A DNA stretch of 64,000 nucleotides, from the NCBI GenBank assembly GCA_964619935.1, contig CAZUGO010000079.1:1-64000 (forward strand), read 5' to 3'. This DNA comes from CAZUGO01 sp964619935 (GTDB lineage: Bacteria > Planctomycetota > Phycisphaerae > UBA1845 > CAIVHJ01). The notes under the pieces are model-generated. The model worked only from the letters and a program-made list of their open reading frames with translations. It searched no databases and was not told where the DNA came from. This document shows positions 44,091 to 51,593 of this stretch, piece after piece (positions within the stretch are counted from its first letter, which is position 1; each line of letters begins with the position of its first letter). The translations under genes and the position numbers were made by a program.

Positions 44091-44942
44091 ATGTCTGCTG
44101 CCGCCGAGTTTCAGGAGGTCACCGTCACCCTGGGTGACGGCTATCCGGCGTACGCCCGCTTCTGGGGAGCGCCGCAGCCGCGTGGCGCCCTGTTGCACCT
44201 GCATGGGATCCAATCCCATTGTGGCTGGTATGAGCAGTCGGCCGCTCGGCTGTGCCGCGCTGGGTACGCCGTGCTCCAGCCGGATCGCCGCGGCAGCGGG
44301 CGCAACCCGGCACCCCGCGGGCACGCCCGGTCATGCGGTGAGTTGATCGACGATGCCCGCTGCTGCCTGACCTGGCTGCAGCGGCGAACCGGGCGGGCCG
44401 CGGCCGATGTCCTGGGAATCAGTTGGGGTGGACGGTTGGCGGTTGCCTTGTGTCTGGCCGAGCCGGCCGGGGTGCACAGTCTGACGCTGGTGTCGCCCGG
44501 GTTGTTTCCGAAGATCGACGTCAGCCCGGCCCAGAAGTTCCGGATCGGGGTGGCCATGCTGGGCGACGGCAGCCGGCAATTCGACATCCCGCTGAACGAT
44601 CCGGAGCTGTTCACCTCCCAGCCGCGCTGGATTGAGTTTCTGCGGCGCGATCGGTTGGCATTGCATCAGGTTAGTGCGGCGTTCCTGCTGGCCACCCGCC
44701 GCCTGGATTCCGCGATCCGGGGCTTTCCCGCACAGCCGCCCCGGCCGGTGCACCTGTTGGTCGGATCCGACGATCGGATCATCGACGTTCCCCGCACGGT
44801 GGAATATGTCACCCATCTGAATTGGCCGCAGACCCGCATTACCCGCTACACACCGGCCCGGCACACCCTGGAATTCGAAGCGGTTGCAGAGGATTACTGC
44901 AACGATGTGGTCGAATGGCTCGAATCACTCGGAAACCCGTGA
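44091..44942 (+). CDS. Alpha/beta hydrolase (lysophospholipase-like)
   Basis: A 283-residue serine hydrolase. The ATG at 44091 follows GGCGGGG; upstream frame is antisense to the glycosylase. The fold is clear: ALLHLHGIQSHCGWYEQ (oxyanion region), GYAVLQPDRRGSGRN, the nucleophile elbow GISWGG with its Ser, the acid Asp in LLVGSDDRII and the catalytic His in YTPARHTLEFE. It resembles monoacylglycerol lipases/lysophospholipases. No signal peptide. Its final 18 bases overlap the 3' end of the antiporter gene on the other strand. Confidence 0.88.
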   Translation: MSAAAEFQEVTVTLGDGYPAYARFWGAPQPRGALLHLHGIQSHCGWYEQSAARLCRAGYAVLQPDRRGSGRNPAPRGHARSCGELIDDARCCLTWLQRRTGRAAADVLGISWGGRLAVALCLAEPAGVHSLTLVSPGLFPKIDVSPAQKFRIGVAMLGDGSRQFDIPLNDPELFTSQPRWIEFLRRDRLALHQVSAAFLLATRRLDSAIRGFPAQPPRPVHLLVGSDDRIIDVPRTVEYVTHLNWPQTRITRYTPARHTLEFEAVAEDYCNDVVEWLESLGNP

Positions 44943-46838
44943 CAGCGGCGTGACCGGGATGGGCGGCCGGCGTCCCAGAACCATCACCACCAGCACCAGC
45001 ACCGCGGCGCCACTGCCCAGGCAGATCCATAGTGGCTGGTGAAAATGAGAACCCAGGGCATCACCGCAAACCATGGCCACCACGGCGGCGGTGAGGGCAT
45101 ACGGCAACTGGGTCCAGACGTGGGATTCCAGCGAGCAGCCGCTGGCCAGCGCCGACAGCACCGTGGTGTCGCTGATCGGTGAGCAGTGATCGCCAAACAC
45201 CGCTCCGGCCAGCACGCTGCCGACCGCCGCATACAGCAGCCGGGCGGCCTGGTCGCTCGGCAGGTCGGCGACCAGCCCGACGGCGACGGTCACGGTCAAT
45301 GGGCACAGGATGCCCATGGTTCCCCAACTGGTCCCGGTGCTGAAAGATACCGCGGCGGCGGTGACGAAAATGGCCAGCGGCAGGTAGCCGGCATCGAATT
45401 GCAATCCAGCGGGTCCGAGGGCCCGCTTGGCCACTTGTGCCAACTGGAGGTCCTGCATGATCTGCGACAGCGTCCAAGCCAGCACCAGCACGACCACTGC
45501 CGGAAATACCTGGGCCATGCCCTTCAGGCCGGCGTCGATGGTCTCGGACACGGTCAGGGCGCCGGCCCAGCGGGTCAGCAGCGCGCTGAGGCTCACCGCC
45601 GCGATGGCCCCGTACAGGATCGAGGCATAGGCATCGGCGTGATACAGCAGATGCCCGAGCTTCTCGCCGGCGGCCATGTGCCCGAAGCGCTGGGCGTCGA
45701 CACCGCTCCACCCGGTTCGGAACAGGATTGCCAGGGTCACCGTGATCAGCACCACGATGGGCCAGCCGGCGTACCACCAGCGCCCGGCGGGTACCCCTTG
45801 CTCCAGGCGGCCTGCCTGGTGGGCGGACGGTTGGGCGGCCCGCGCTTCGGCGGCCCTCATGGGTCCGAAGTCCCGCCCGCTGGCGCCCAGCAGCAGCACC
45901 AGCAGCAAGGTGAAGATGGCGTAAAACCGATAGGGCAGGCTGTACAGAAAAAGCTGGTAGGCGCTGACCCCTGCCAGGAAGTCGGGCAGGGCGCCGCCGA
46001 TGTCATCCAGCCCGGATTGGATGTAGTCGATCTCCGCGCCGATCCAGGTGCCCACCAGTGCCAGCGACGCCACCGGCGCTGCGGTCGAGTCGACGAGATA
46101 CGCCAGCTTCTGCCGCGAAATCCTGAGCCGATCGCAGACCGGCCGCAGGGTCGGGCCCACGATCATGCAGTTGGCGTAGTCATCGAAGAACACCACCAGG
46201 CCGGCGGTCCACCCCAGGATCTGGCCGCGCCGGCGATTCCACGCCAGATGCGACACCGACTGCACCAGGGCGGCGGTACCGCCGTTGGCGGACAGAATGC
46301 CGACCATGGCGCCGATCAGCAGGGTGAACAGCACTACCTGCAGGTGCGGCACGTCGCGAAGGGCGCCGTGCACCGGGCGCGGGCTGCCGGCGCGTTGCGT
46401 GATTCCAGTAATGTAGGTCCCGGCGGCATCGTGTCCGCTGGCCGGATCGATGATGGGTTCCAGATCCGCCGGACCGATCAGATAGGTCTCTACGGCGACC
46501 CGCAGCCCGCGGATCACTCCTGGGGCATCGCCATACGATCCTGGTCCGTCGAGGTGCGGGGCAATCATGTATGCACCCGTCAGAATCCCCACGATCAGGG
46601 CCGGCACCACCTGGCGGAACAGCACCGCCAGCGCGATCGCCACGGCGGCGGGCAGCAGTACCCAGTAACCGTACACCTGATCCGGCGTCCGGGCCGCGGT
46701 CGGCGTCGTCGCGACCTCGGCAAAGCGCTCCGCCGGCTCGTCCTGGGCGGCGCGGGCGGCACCCACCCCCAGAGCCGTGAGCGTGAGCATCAAGGTCAAG
46801 ATGGACCATCGACCGGACCGTTTGTCCATGGCGTTCAT
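44925..46838 (-). CDS. nhaC: Na+/H+ antiporter, NhaC family
   Basis: A 637-residue protein with a signal-like first segment (SILTLMLTLTALGVGAARA), then about a dozen membrane helices. NhaC-family features include VVFFDDYANCMIVGPTLRPVCDRLRISRQKLAYLVDSTAAPVAS-like text (the FDDYAN motif followed by PVCD), TWIGAEIDYIQ, SFSTGTSWGTMGILCP and VFGDHCSPISDTTVLSAL. These transporters exchange Na+ for H+, or carry organic acids in related members. The insertion at residues about 95-150 (extracytoplasmic, with PGSYGDAPG and TYITGITQRAG) is longer than in shorter homologues. Stand-alone gene. Confidence 0.9.
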   Translation of the reverse strand: MNAMDKRSGRWSILTLMLTLTALGVGAARAAQDEPAERFAEVATTPTAARTPDQVYGYWVLLPAAVAIALAVLFRQVVPALIVGILTGAYMIAPHLDGPGSYGDAPGVIRGLRVAVETYLIGPADLEPIIDPASGHDAAGTYITGITQRAGSPRPVHGALRDVPHLQVVLFTLLIGAMVGILSANGGTAALVQSVSHLAWNRRRGQILGWTAGLVVFFDDYANCMIVGPTLRPVCDRLRISRQKLAYLVDSTAAPVASLALVGTWIGAEIDYIQSGLDDIGGALPDFLAGVSAYQLFLYSLPYRFYAIFTLLLVLLLGASGRDFGPMRAAEARAAQPSAHQAGRLEQGVPAGRWWYAGWPIVVLITVTLAILFRTGWSGVDAQRFGHMAAGEKLGHLLYHADAYASILYGAIAAVSLSALLTRWAGALTVSETIDAGLKGMAQVFPAVVVLVLAWTLSQIMQDLQLAQVAKRALGPAGLQFDAGYLPLAIFVTAAAVSFSTGTSWGTMGILCPLTVTVAVGLVADLPSDQAARLLYAAVGSVLAGAVFGDHCSPISDTTVLSALASGCSLESHVWTQLPYALTAAVVAMVCGDALGSHFHQPLWICLGSGAAVLVLVVMVLGRRPPIPVTPLSRVSE

Positions 46839-46947
46839 TTAGCCTGCCTGGCAATGCTCGTCAACGCCCGTTCGCAGACAGCACCCCCGCAAGGTGCTAC
46901 ATTAGCCCCGCGAATCGCGATCAGGGCATGCAGCAGGGGCACTCGGC

Positions 46948-47277
46948 GTGAACGCGTGGGTCAACTGGAAATTACGACACCAGCATGGCGTCAACCTCTG
47001 GCTCCATGCGCTGGGCATTCCGCTGACGCTCGCCGCCGTCGTGCTGGCGCTCCATCAACTGTCCGAAGGGCAGTGGGGATTGTGGTGGCGGCCGGTCGCC
47101 TTGCTGGTCGGCGGGTACCTGTTGCAATGGTGGGGCCACCGCATCGAAGGCAACACCATGGGGGAGTTGATCCTGATCCGCAAGTGGCGCAAGCGGCCCT
47201 ACGTGGCTGTCGCTCCCCAGTACCGACAGGAGACTCCCGGGACCCCGGCCAGGCGACCGCCCGGGCCGGTTCGCTGA
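46948..47277 (+). CDS. Mpo1-like/DUF962 membrane protein
   Basis: A 109-residue protein starting with GTG. It has the DUF962/Mpo1 pattern: HQHGVNLWLHALGIPLTLAAVV, two membrane segments, then LLQWWGHRIEGNTMGE, where QWxGHxxEGN is the family signature. Yeast Mpo1 is a dioxygenase acting on 2-hydroxy fatty acids, using conserved His residues seen here; bacterial members are uncharacterised. A Pro/Arg-rich tail follows. The ribosome-binding site is a weak CAGGGG. Confidence 0.82.
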   Translation: MNAWVNWKLRHQHGVNLWLHALGIPLTLAAVVLALHQLSEGQWGLWWRPVALLVGGYLLQWWGHRIEGNTMGELILIRKWRKRPYVAVAPQYRQETPGTPARRPPGPVR

Positions 47278-47499
47278 TCACGCCATCCGCCAAAATCCCT
47301 GCGTCCCCGACGCGATAATGTGACGGAAGCGGCGCCGCTTCGGCGTCTTACAGAGGGATGTTTAAGAGCCGCTCCTCGGCGGGTTGGCGACCTGCCACGG
47401 AGCCGGGCGGCGCTGGACGCCCAACGAGCGACGGGACGCAGATCACCCGCAAGGACCTGCTGCCCCACGCCGGGCCACACACCCCATGCCTTCCGTAGG

Positions 47500-47533
47500 C
47501 GCCCCTGTGACCTTCTTTGTGACCACGGGGGCG
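47500..47533. other. Stable hairpin upstream of mnmE
   Basis: CGCCCCTGTG (47500-47509) pairs with CACGGGGGCG (47524-47533), 10 bp with one G-T, around a 14-base loop. TCTCTCC follows instead of a T run, so termination would be weak. Confidence 0.5.
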
Positions 47534-47577
47534 TCTCTCCATTAACGGCGGTCGCCGCCCACCGCAGGTCATTCATG

Positions 47578-47583
47578 TATAAT
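47578..47583 (+). promoter_or_regulatory. -10 box for mnmE
   Basis: A perfect TATAAT preceded by TG. No clear -35 element is seen at 16-18 bases. Transcription would start near 47590, leaving a leader of about 36 bases. Confidence 0.5.
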
Positions 47584-47625
47584 GGCTGGTTCCCGGCGCG
47601 TGCCGCCGGGTTGCGGTCGGCGATC

Positions 47626-49032
47626 ATGCTCGAAGGAATCAGCGATACGATTGTCGCGGTCAGCACACCCCCCGGTCCCGCGGTGCGCGGTGTGGTGCGC
47701 TTGAGCGGCACGTCTGCCGTGGAGATCAGCGGCCGGTTGTTTCAGGCCGACCCATCCGGAGTTCCGGCGGGTGTCGGCGGCAGGCGGTCGCGCGGCCGCG
47801 TGGCCGTGACCGGCAATGCATTCGTGTTGCCCGCAGAGGCGTTCTGGTTTCGAGCGCCGCGAAGCTACACCCGTGAAGACATCGTGGAAATTCATACCAG
47901 CGGTGCTCCCGTGCTGCTGGGCCTGCTCGTGGACCGCGCCGTTGACGCCGGGGCGCGGCGGGCCCGACCGGGCGAGTTCACGGCTCGGGCGTTTTATCGC
48001 GGCGCGTTAAGTTTGACCGAGGTGGAAGGCATCGGCGCCTTGATCCATGCCCGCAGCGACCGGCAGTTGGCCGCCGCCCGCGAGTGGCTGGAGGGCCGAC
48101 TGGCCCAGGAGGTCCGGGCCCTACGCGACGAGCTGATCGACCTGGTCGCCCTGGTGGAGGCCGACATCGATTTCGCGGAAGAGTCGATCGAGTTTATCGC
48201 CCCGTCGTCCTTGACCGGACGGATCGACCGCTTGCTGGCTGCCCTGGGCCAATTGCTGGACCGTTCCGAAACGATGATCCGCGCGGGCTACCTGCCGCGG
48301 GTCCTGTGGGTCGGGCCGCCGAACGCTGGCAAAAGCACGCTGTTGAACCGGCTGTGCGGGACGAACCGCGCATTGTGCTCGCCCATACCCGGCACGACCC
48401 GCGACTTGTTGGCCGCGATCCACGAGCTGCCGGGGGGCCAGATCGAGGTGCTGGACAGCGCCGGATGGAGCCCGGACCTGCCTGATTTCCAAGAATTTTG
48501 CAAAAATTTTTGCGATCGTGAAATGGGTCACGTGGAACTGGTTTGCCAAGTATTGGACTTGTCGTCACCTGCCTGGGATGCACAAACCGTCCCGTCGCTT
48601 TCGACACGCCAAGGTCCGGTATTCTGGGTGGCAAACAAGGTCGACTGTGTTTCGCAGGACGTGGTGCGCGCGGCGCGTCAATGGGTGCGGCAGCGCCATG
48701 ATTCGGTGCTGCATGTGGTCAGCGCGACCGGCGGACAAGGGCTGGAGCACCTGCGCGCGGCACTCAACGAGCAACTGTTTGGGTCGGAGGAGTGCATTGT
48801 ACGGCATGGAGTTGCGATTGCAGAGGACCATCGGGCGGCGCTGCGCGGCGCCGTCGCCGCCCTGCGCCAGGCCCGACGCCACGGTGCCGATCACAACCGC
48901 GTGACCGACCGCGCCGAATGGATCGCCGACGACCTGCGCGCGGCGCTCGGCGCGCTCGCCGGCATGTTTGGCGAGGTCACCGTCGATGACTTGCTCCAGC
49001 GCATCTTCGCGCGCTTCTGCATTGGCAAGTGA
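47626..49032 (+). CDS. mnmE: tRNA modification GTPase MnmE
   Basis: With MnmG it installs the 5-carboxymethylaminomethyl group at wobble uridine 34. From ATG 47626 (MLEGISDTIVAVSTPPGPAVRG) the protein has 468 residues. Order: N-terminal folate-binding domain (RARPGEFTARAFYRGALSLTEVEGI), helical domain, inserted GTPase domain, and the C-terminal FCIGK with its essential Cys. GTPase motifs: G1 GPPNAGKSTL, G2 GTTRD, G4 NKVD. G3 reads DSAGWSP instead of the usual DTAGxRE, so switch II is altered and the next 30 residues are unusual (FQEFCKNFCDREMGH). No mnmG is in the window. Confidence 0.93.
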   Translation: MLEGISDTIVAVSTPPGPAVRGVVRLSGTSAVEISGRLFQADPSGVPAGVGGRRSRGRVAVTGNAFVLPAEAFWFRAPRSYTREDIVEIHTSGAPVLLGLLVDRAVDAGARRARPGEFTARAFYRGALSLTEVEGIGALIHARSDRQLAAAREWLEGRLAQEVRALRDELIDLVALVEADIDFAEESIEFIAPSSLTGRIDRLLAALGQLLDRSETMIRAGYLPRVLWVGPPNAGKSTLLNRLCGTNRALCSPIPGTTRDLLAAIHELPGGQIEVLDSAGWSPDLPDFQEFCKNFCDREMGHVELVCQVLDLSSPAWDAQTVPSLSTRQGPVFWVANKVDCVSQDVVRAARQWVRQRHDSVLHVVSATGGQGLEHLRAALNEQLFGSEECIVRHGVAIAEDHRAALRGAVAALRQARRHGADHNRVTDRAEWIADDLRAALGALAGMFGEVTVDDLLQRIFARFCIGK

Positions 49033-49215
49033 ACCGGCGATCCGAGCCCCGGCGCGCCGGACACGGCGGCCCCTCGGGAGGCAATTCGCCCGGGCGACGC
49101 CATTTCATGCGTGAAGAAAAGTGAAGGTTGGGGTAGAATCTCTCCGATTGTTAATACCGTCCGCCAAACGCAGCGCTGAACGAGAGAAAAAAAAGCGGAC
49201 TGGACCAGAAAAGTT

Positions 49216-49242
49216 TTGACAAATTAACGAATCGCGTATTAT
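49216..49242 (+). promoter_or_regulatory. Promoter of the lysine-rich protein
   Basis: A perfect TTGACA (49216-49221) and TATTAT (49237-49242), with a short 15-base spacer. The start would be near 49249, 30 bases before the ATG. Confidence 0.6.
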
Positions 49243-49278
49243 TGTTTCTGTAAAGCCAAACGAAAGGAGGTGACTTTC

Positions 49279-49428
49279 ATGGCTAAGAAACGTAAGAAAG
49301 CCGCCAAGAAGGCAAAGAAGACAGCCAAGAAAACCAAGAAGGCCAAGAAGGCCAAGAAGGCCACCAAGAAGGCCAAGAAGAAGACTGCGAAGAAGGCAAC
49401 CAAGAAGAAGGCAAGGAAGCGACGCTAG
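49279..49428 (+). CDS. Lysine-rich histone H1-like protein (49 aa)
   Basis: The frame encodes only Met, Ala, Lys, Arg and Thr, mostly as KKAKKA and KKATKKAKK repeats, ending ARKRR. This composition is that of the C-terminal tail of histone H1 and of bacterial H1-like nucleoid proteins, so it probably binds and condenses DNA (or RNA) through charge. The signals are excellent: AAAGGAGGTGA, complementary to the whole 3' end of 16S rRNA, lies just before the ATG, a promoter with consensus TTGACA lies upstream and an intrinsic terminator downstream, so it should be strongly expressed as a single gene. The AAG/GCC codon bias makes it easily missed. Confidence 0.85.
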   Translation: MAKKRKKAAKKAKKTAKKTKKAKKAKKATKKAKKKTAKKATKKKARKRR

Positions 49429-49462
49429 AAGTTCCCATCGATTCGTCGATGCGGAACGCCTG

Positions 49463-49507
49463 GATGGAAGGTGCTGGTCGCCACGGCAGCATCTTCCATC
49501 TTTTTTT
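49463..49507 (+). terminator. Rho-independent terminator of the lysine-rich gene
   Basis: GATGGAAGGTGCTG (49463-49476) pairs with CAGCATCTTCCATC (49487-49500) over 14 positions with one G-T wobble, followed by seven T residues. Confidence 0.9.
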
Positions 49508-49719
49508 GCGCCTGACGATTGGCACCCGCCGCCCAGGCAGACCGCTCCCATTCCGGACGCAGAACCGCCGGCGCGCCCGTCGGGTGGCCCGCGGATCGAT
49601 CACACACCACACCGCCTTGAAACAGTCAGACGGCAACCGTTGCGGCAGGAGGTCCTCGCGGATGGCCCGGGGCGCTCGGGTTGCGTGGGCACTGCCGCGG
49701 CGGCCAGGCCGTCTGGGGG

Positions 49720-51495
49720 CTAAGTGCCCTGCGGCAGGTTCAGGGCGATGTGGACGTCGCTCAATTGCCGGGCGGTGACTTCCGAGGGGGCGCCCATGAG
49801 CAGGTCCTGGGCTCGTTGGTTCAGCGGGAAGGCGATGACCTCCCGAATATTGGGCTCATCGCACAACAACATCACGATGCGGTCGATCCCGGGGGCCAGC
49901 CCGCCGTGCGGCGGGGCCCCGTAGTGGAACGCGTTCCACAGGGCCGGAAACTTGGTGTGCAGGGTCTTGGTGTCGTAGCCGGCGATCGCGAAGGCTTTTT
50001 CCATGATTTCCGGCCGGTGGTTCCGGATGGCTCCGGACGACAGCTCGACGCCGTTGCACACGATGTCGTACTGGAAGGCCAGGACGTCCAGCGGGTCCTG
50101 GTGCTCCAGGGCCTCCAACCCTCCCTGGGGCATTGAGAACGGGTTGTGGCTGAAATCGATCTTGTGCTCGTCTTCGTTGAACTCGAACATCGGGTAGTCG
50201 ACGATCCAGCAGAAGGCCACTTTGGCCGAATCCAGCAGCCCCAACCGTCCGGCCAGATGGCTCCGGACTTTGCCCAGCAGTTTGCAGGTCGGCACCGTCG
50301 GGCCGGCGGCGAAGAACAGGGCGTCGCCGGTGGTGGCACCGCTGGCGGATTGCAGGGCGGCGCGCACGCCGTCGTCGACGAACTTGGCGATGGAACCCTT
50401 GACCGCCGCTTCGGTGAACGAGATCCAGGCCAGCCCGCCGGCACCCTGACTCTTGGCGAACTTCTCGACGTCGTCGAAGAATCGCCGCGGCTGCCCGGCG
50501 GCGCCTGGCACGCGGATCGCCTTGACCACGCCGCCTTCCTGGATGGCCCGGGCGAAGACCTGGAACCCGGCGTGTTCGAAGGCGGACTGGACGTCGATCA
50601 GCTTGAGATCGTAGCGCAGGTCGGGCTGGTCGGTGCCGTAGTGGTGGATGGCATCCCAGTACTTGATGCGCGGAAACGGATCGCTCAGGAGCTGTTTGTT
50701 GGACAGCGTCTTGAAGATGTCGATCATCAGGCCTTCGACGACTTCGAAGACATCGTCCTGGGTGACGTAGGACATCTCGAAGTCGAGCTGGTAGAACTCG
50801 CCGGGGCTGCGGTCGGCACGGGCGTCTTCGTCGCGGAAGCACGGGGCGATCTGGAAGTACCGGTCGAACCCCGAGACCATCAGCAGTTGCTTGAACTGCT
50901 GCGGTGCCTGCGGGAGGGCGTAGAAGCGGCCGGGATGCAGGCGGCTGGGCACCAGGAAATCGCGGGCCCCCTCCGGTGACGAGCTGGTCAGAATCGGCGT
51001 ATGGAACTCGATGAAGTCGCGCGAAGTCAGGTATTGGCGAATGTGCTGGCAGACCCGGTGCCGCATGATGATGTTGCGATGGAGCTGCTCCCGCCGCAGA
51101 TCCAGGAAGCGGTACTGCAGCCGCAGTTCCTCGGGACTGTCTTCCTCGGCCGCGACCTGGAACGGGATCGGGTCGGCCGCCGACTCGACGTGCACGTCTT
51201 CGGCGGAGACCTCGATCTGGCCGGTCGGCAGGTTGGCGTTGACGTTGTTGCTGCCGCGGGCGACCACCGTTCCGGTGATGGTCAAGACCGACTCCGAGCG
51301 GGTACGGGTGACCGCATCGAAGAACGGGGCCCCCGGCTGAACCACGATCTGGGTGATGCCGTAGTGATCCCGCAGGTCGATGAACAGCAGTCCGCCGAAA
51401 TCGCGTTTGCGGTGCAGCCAGCCGGACAACCGCACGGTCTGGCCGACATGCGTTTGGCGCAGTTCGTTACAGTGGTGAGTTCGAAAACGATGCAT
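49720..51495 (-). CDS. aspS: Aspartyl-tRNA synthetase
   Basis: Charges tRNA-Asp. The 591-residue class II enzyme is of the bacterial type: an N-terminal anticodon-binding OB domain (VRLSGWLHRKRDFGGLLFIDLRDHYG), motif 1 around EFHTPILTSSSPEGARDFLVPSR, motif 2 YFQIAPCFRDEDARADRSPGEFYQLDFEM, an inserted GAD domain (about residues 290-410) and motif 3 GLAPGIDRIVMLL. The RSPGEFYQLD variant of motif 2 occurs in several phyla that use either strict or relaxed AspRS; I cannot tell which form this is. The ATG at 51495 is preferred; a GTG 12 bases earlier is possible. Confidence 0.96.
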   Translation of the reverse strand: MHRFRTHHCNELRQTHVGQTVRLSGWLHRKRDFGGLLFIDLRDHYGITQIVVQPGAPFFDAVTRTRSESVLTITGTVVARGSNNVNANLPTGQIEVSAEDVHVESAADPIPFQVAAEEDSPEELRLQYRFLDLRREQLHRNIIMRHRVCQHIRQYLTSRDFIEFHTPILTSSSPEGARDFLVPSRLHPGRFYALPQAPQQFKQLLMVSGFDRYFQIAPCFRDEDARADRSPGEFYQLDFEMSYVTQDDVFEVVEGLMIDIFKTLSNKQLLSDPFPRIKYWDAIHHYGTDQPDLRYDLKLIDVQSAFEHAGFQVFARAIQEGGVVKAIRVPGAAGQPRRFFDDVEKFAKSQGAGGLAWISFTEAAVKGSIAKFVDDGVRAALQSASGATTGDALFFAAGPTVPTCKLLGKVRSHLAGRLGLLDSAKVAFCWIVDYPMFEFNEDEHKIDFSHNPFSMPQGGLEALEHQDPLDVLAFQYDIVCNGVELSSGAIRNHRPEIMEKAFAIAGYDTKTLHTKFPALWNAFHYGAPPHGGLAPGIDRIVMLLCDEPNIREVIAFPLNQRAQDLLMGAPSEVTARQLSDVHIALNLPQGT

Positions 51496-51593
51496 GGGTA
51501 TCAACACCGGGGATGGGGGGTGAATGTCTCGAATCGCAGCCGTACACAGGCTCTGATTCGACCCCGGATTATAGGGCTGGCGGCGATTCCCGT

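Larger units (their letters stand above)
47278..47625. other. 348-bp gap before mnmE
   Basis: The stretch is GC-rich, reads open in one frame into mnmE but without protein character. It contains a strong hairpin at 47500-47533 and the mnmE -10 box. Earlier parts contain GGGCGCTGGACGCCC-like small stems. It may hold a structured RNA, but I cannot assign it to a family. Confidence 0.4.

Noticed and set aside
45186..47318. 710-codon open frame on the plus strand
   Set aside because: Antisense to the NhaC antiporter. The composition (Gly, Gln, His, Pro, Arg) is that of a shadow frame and has no domain.
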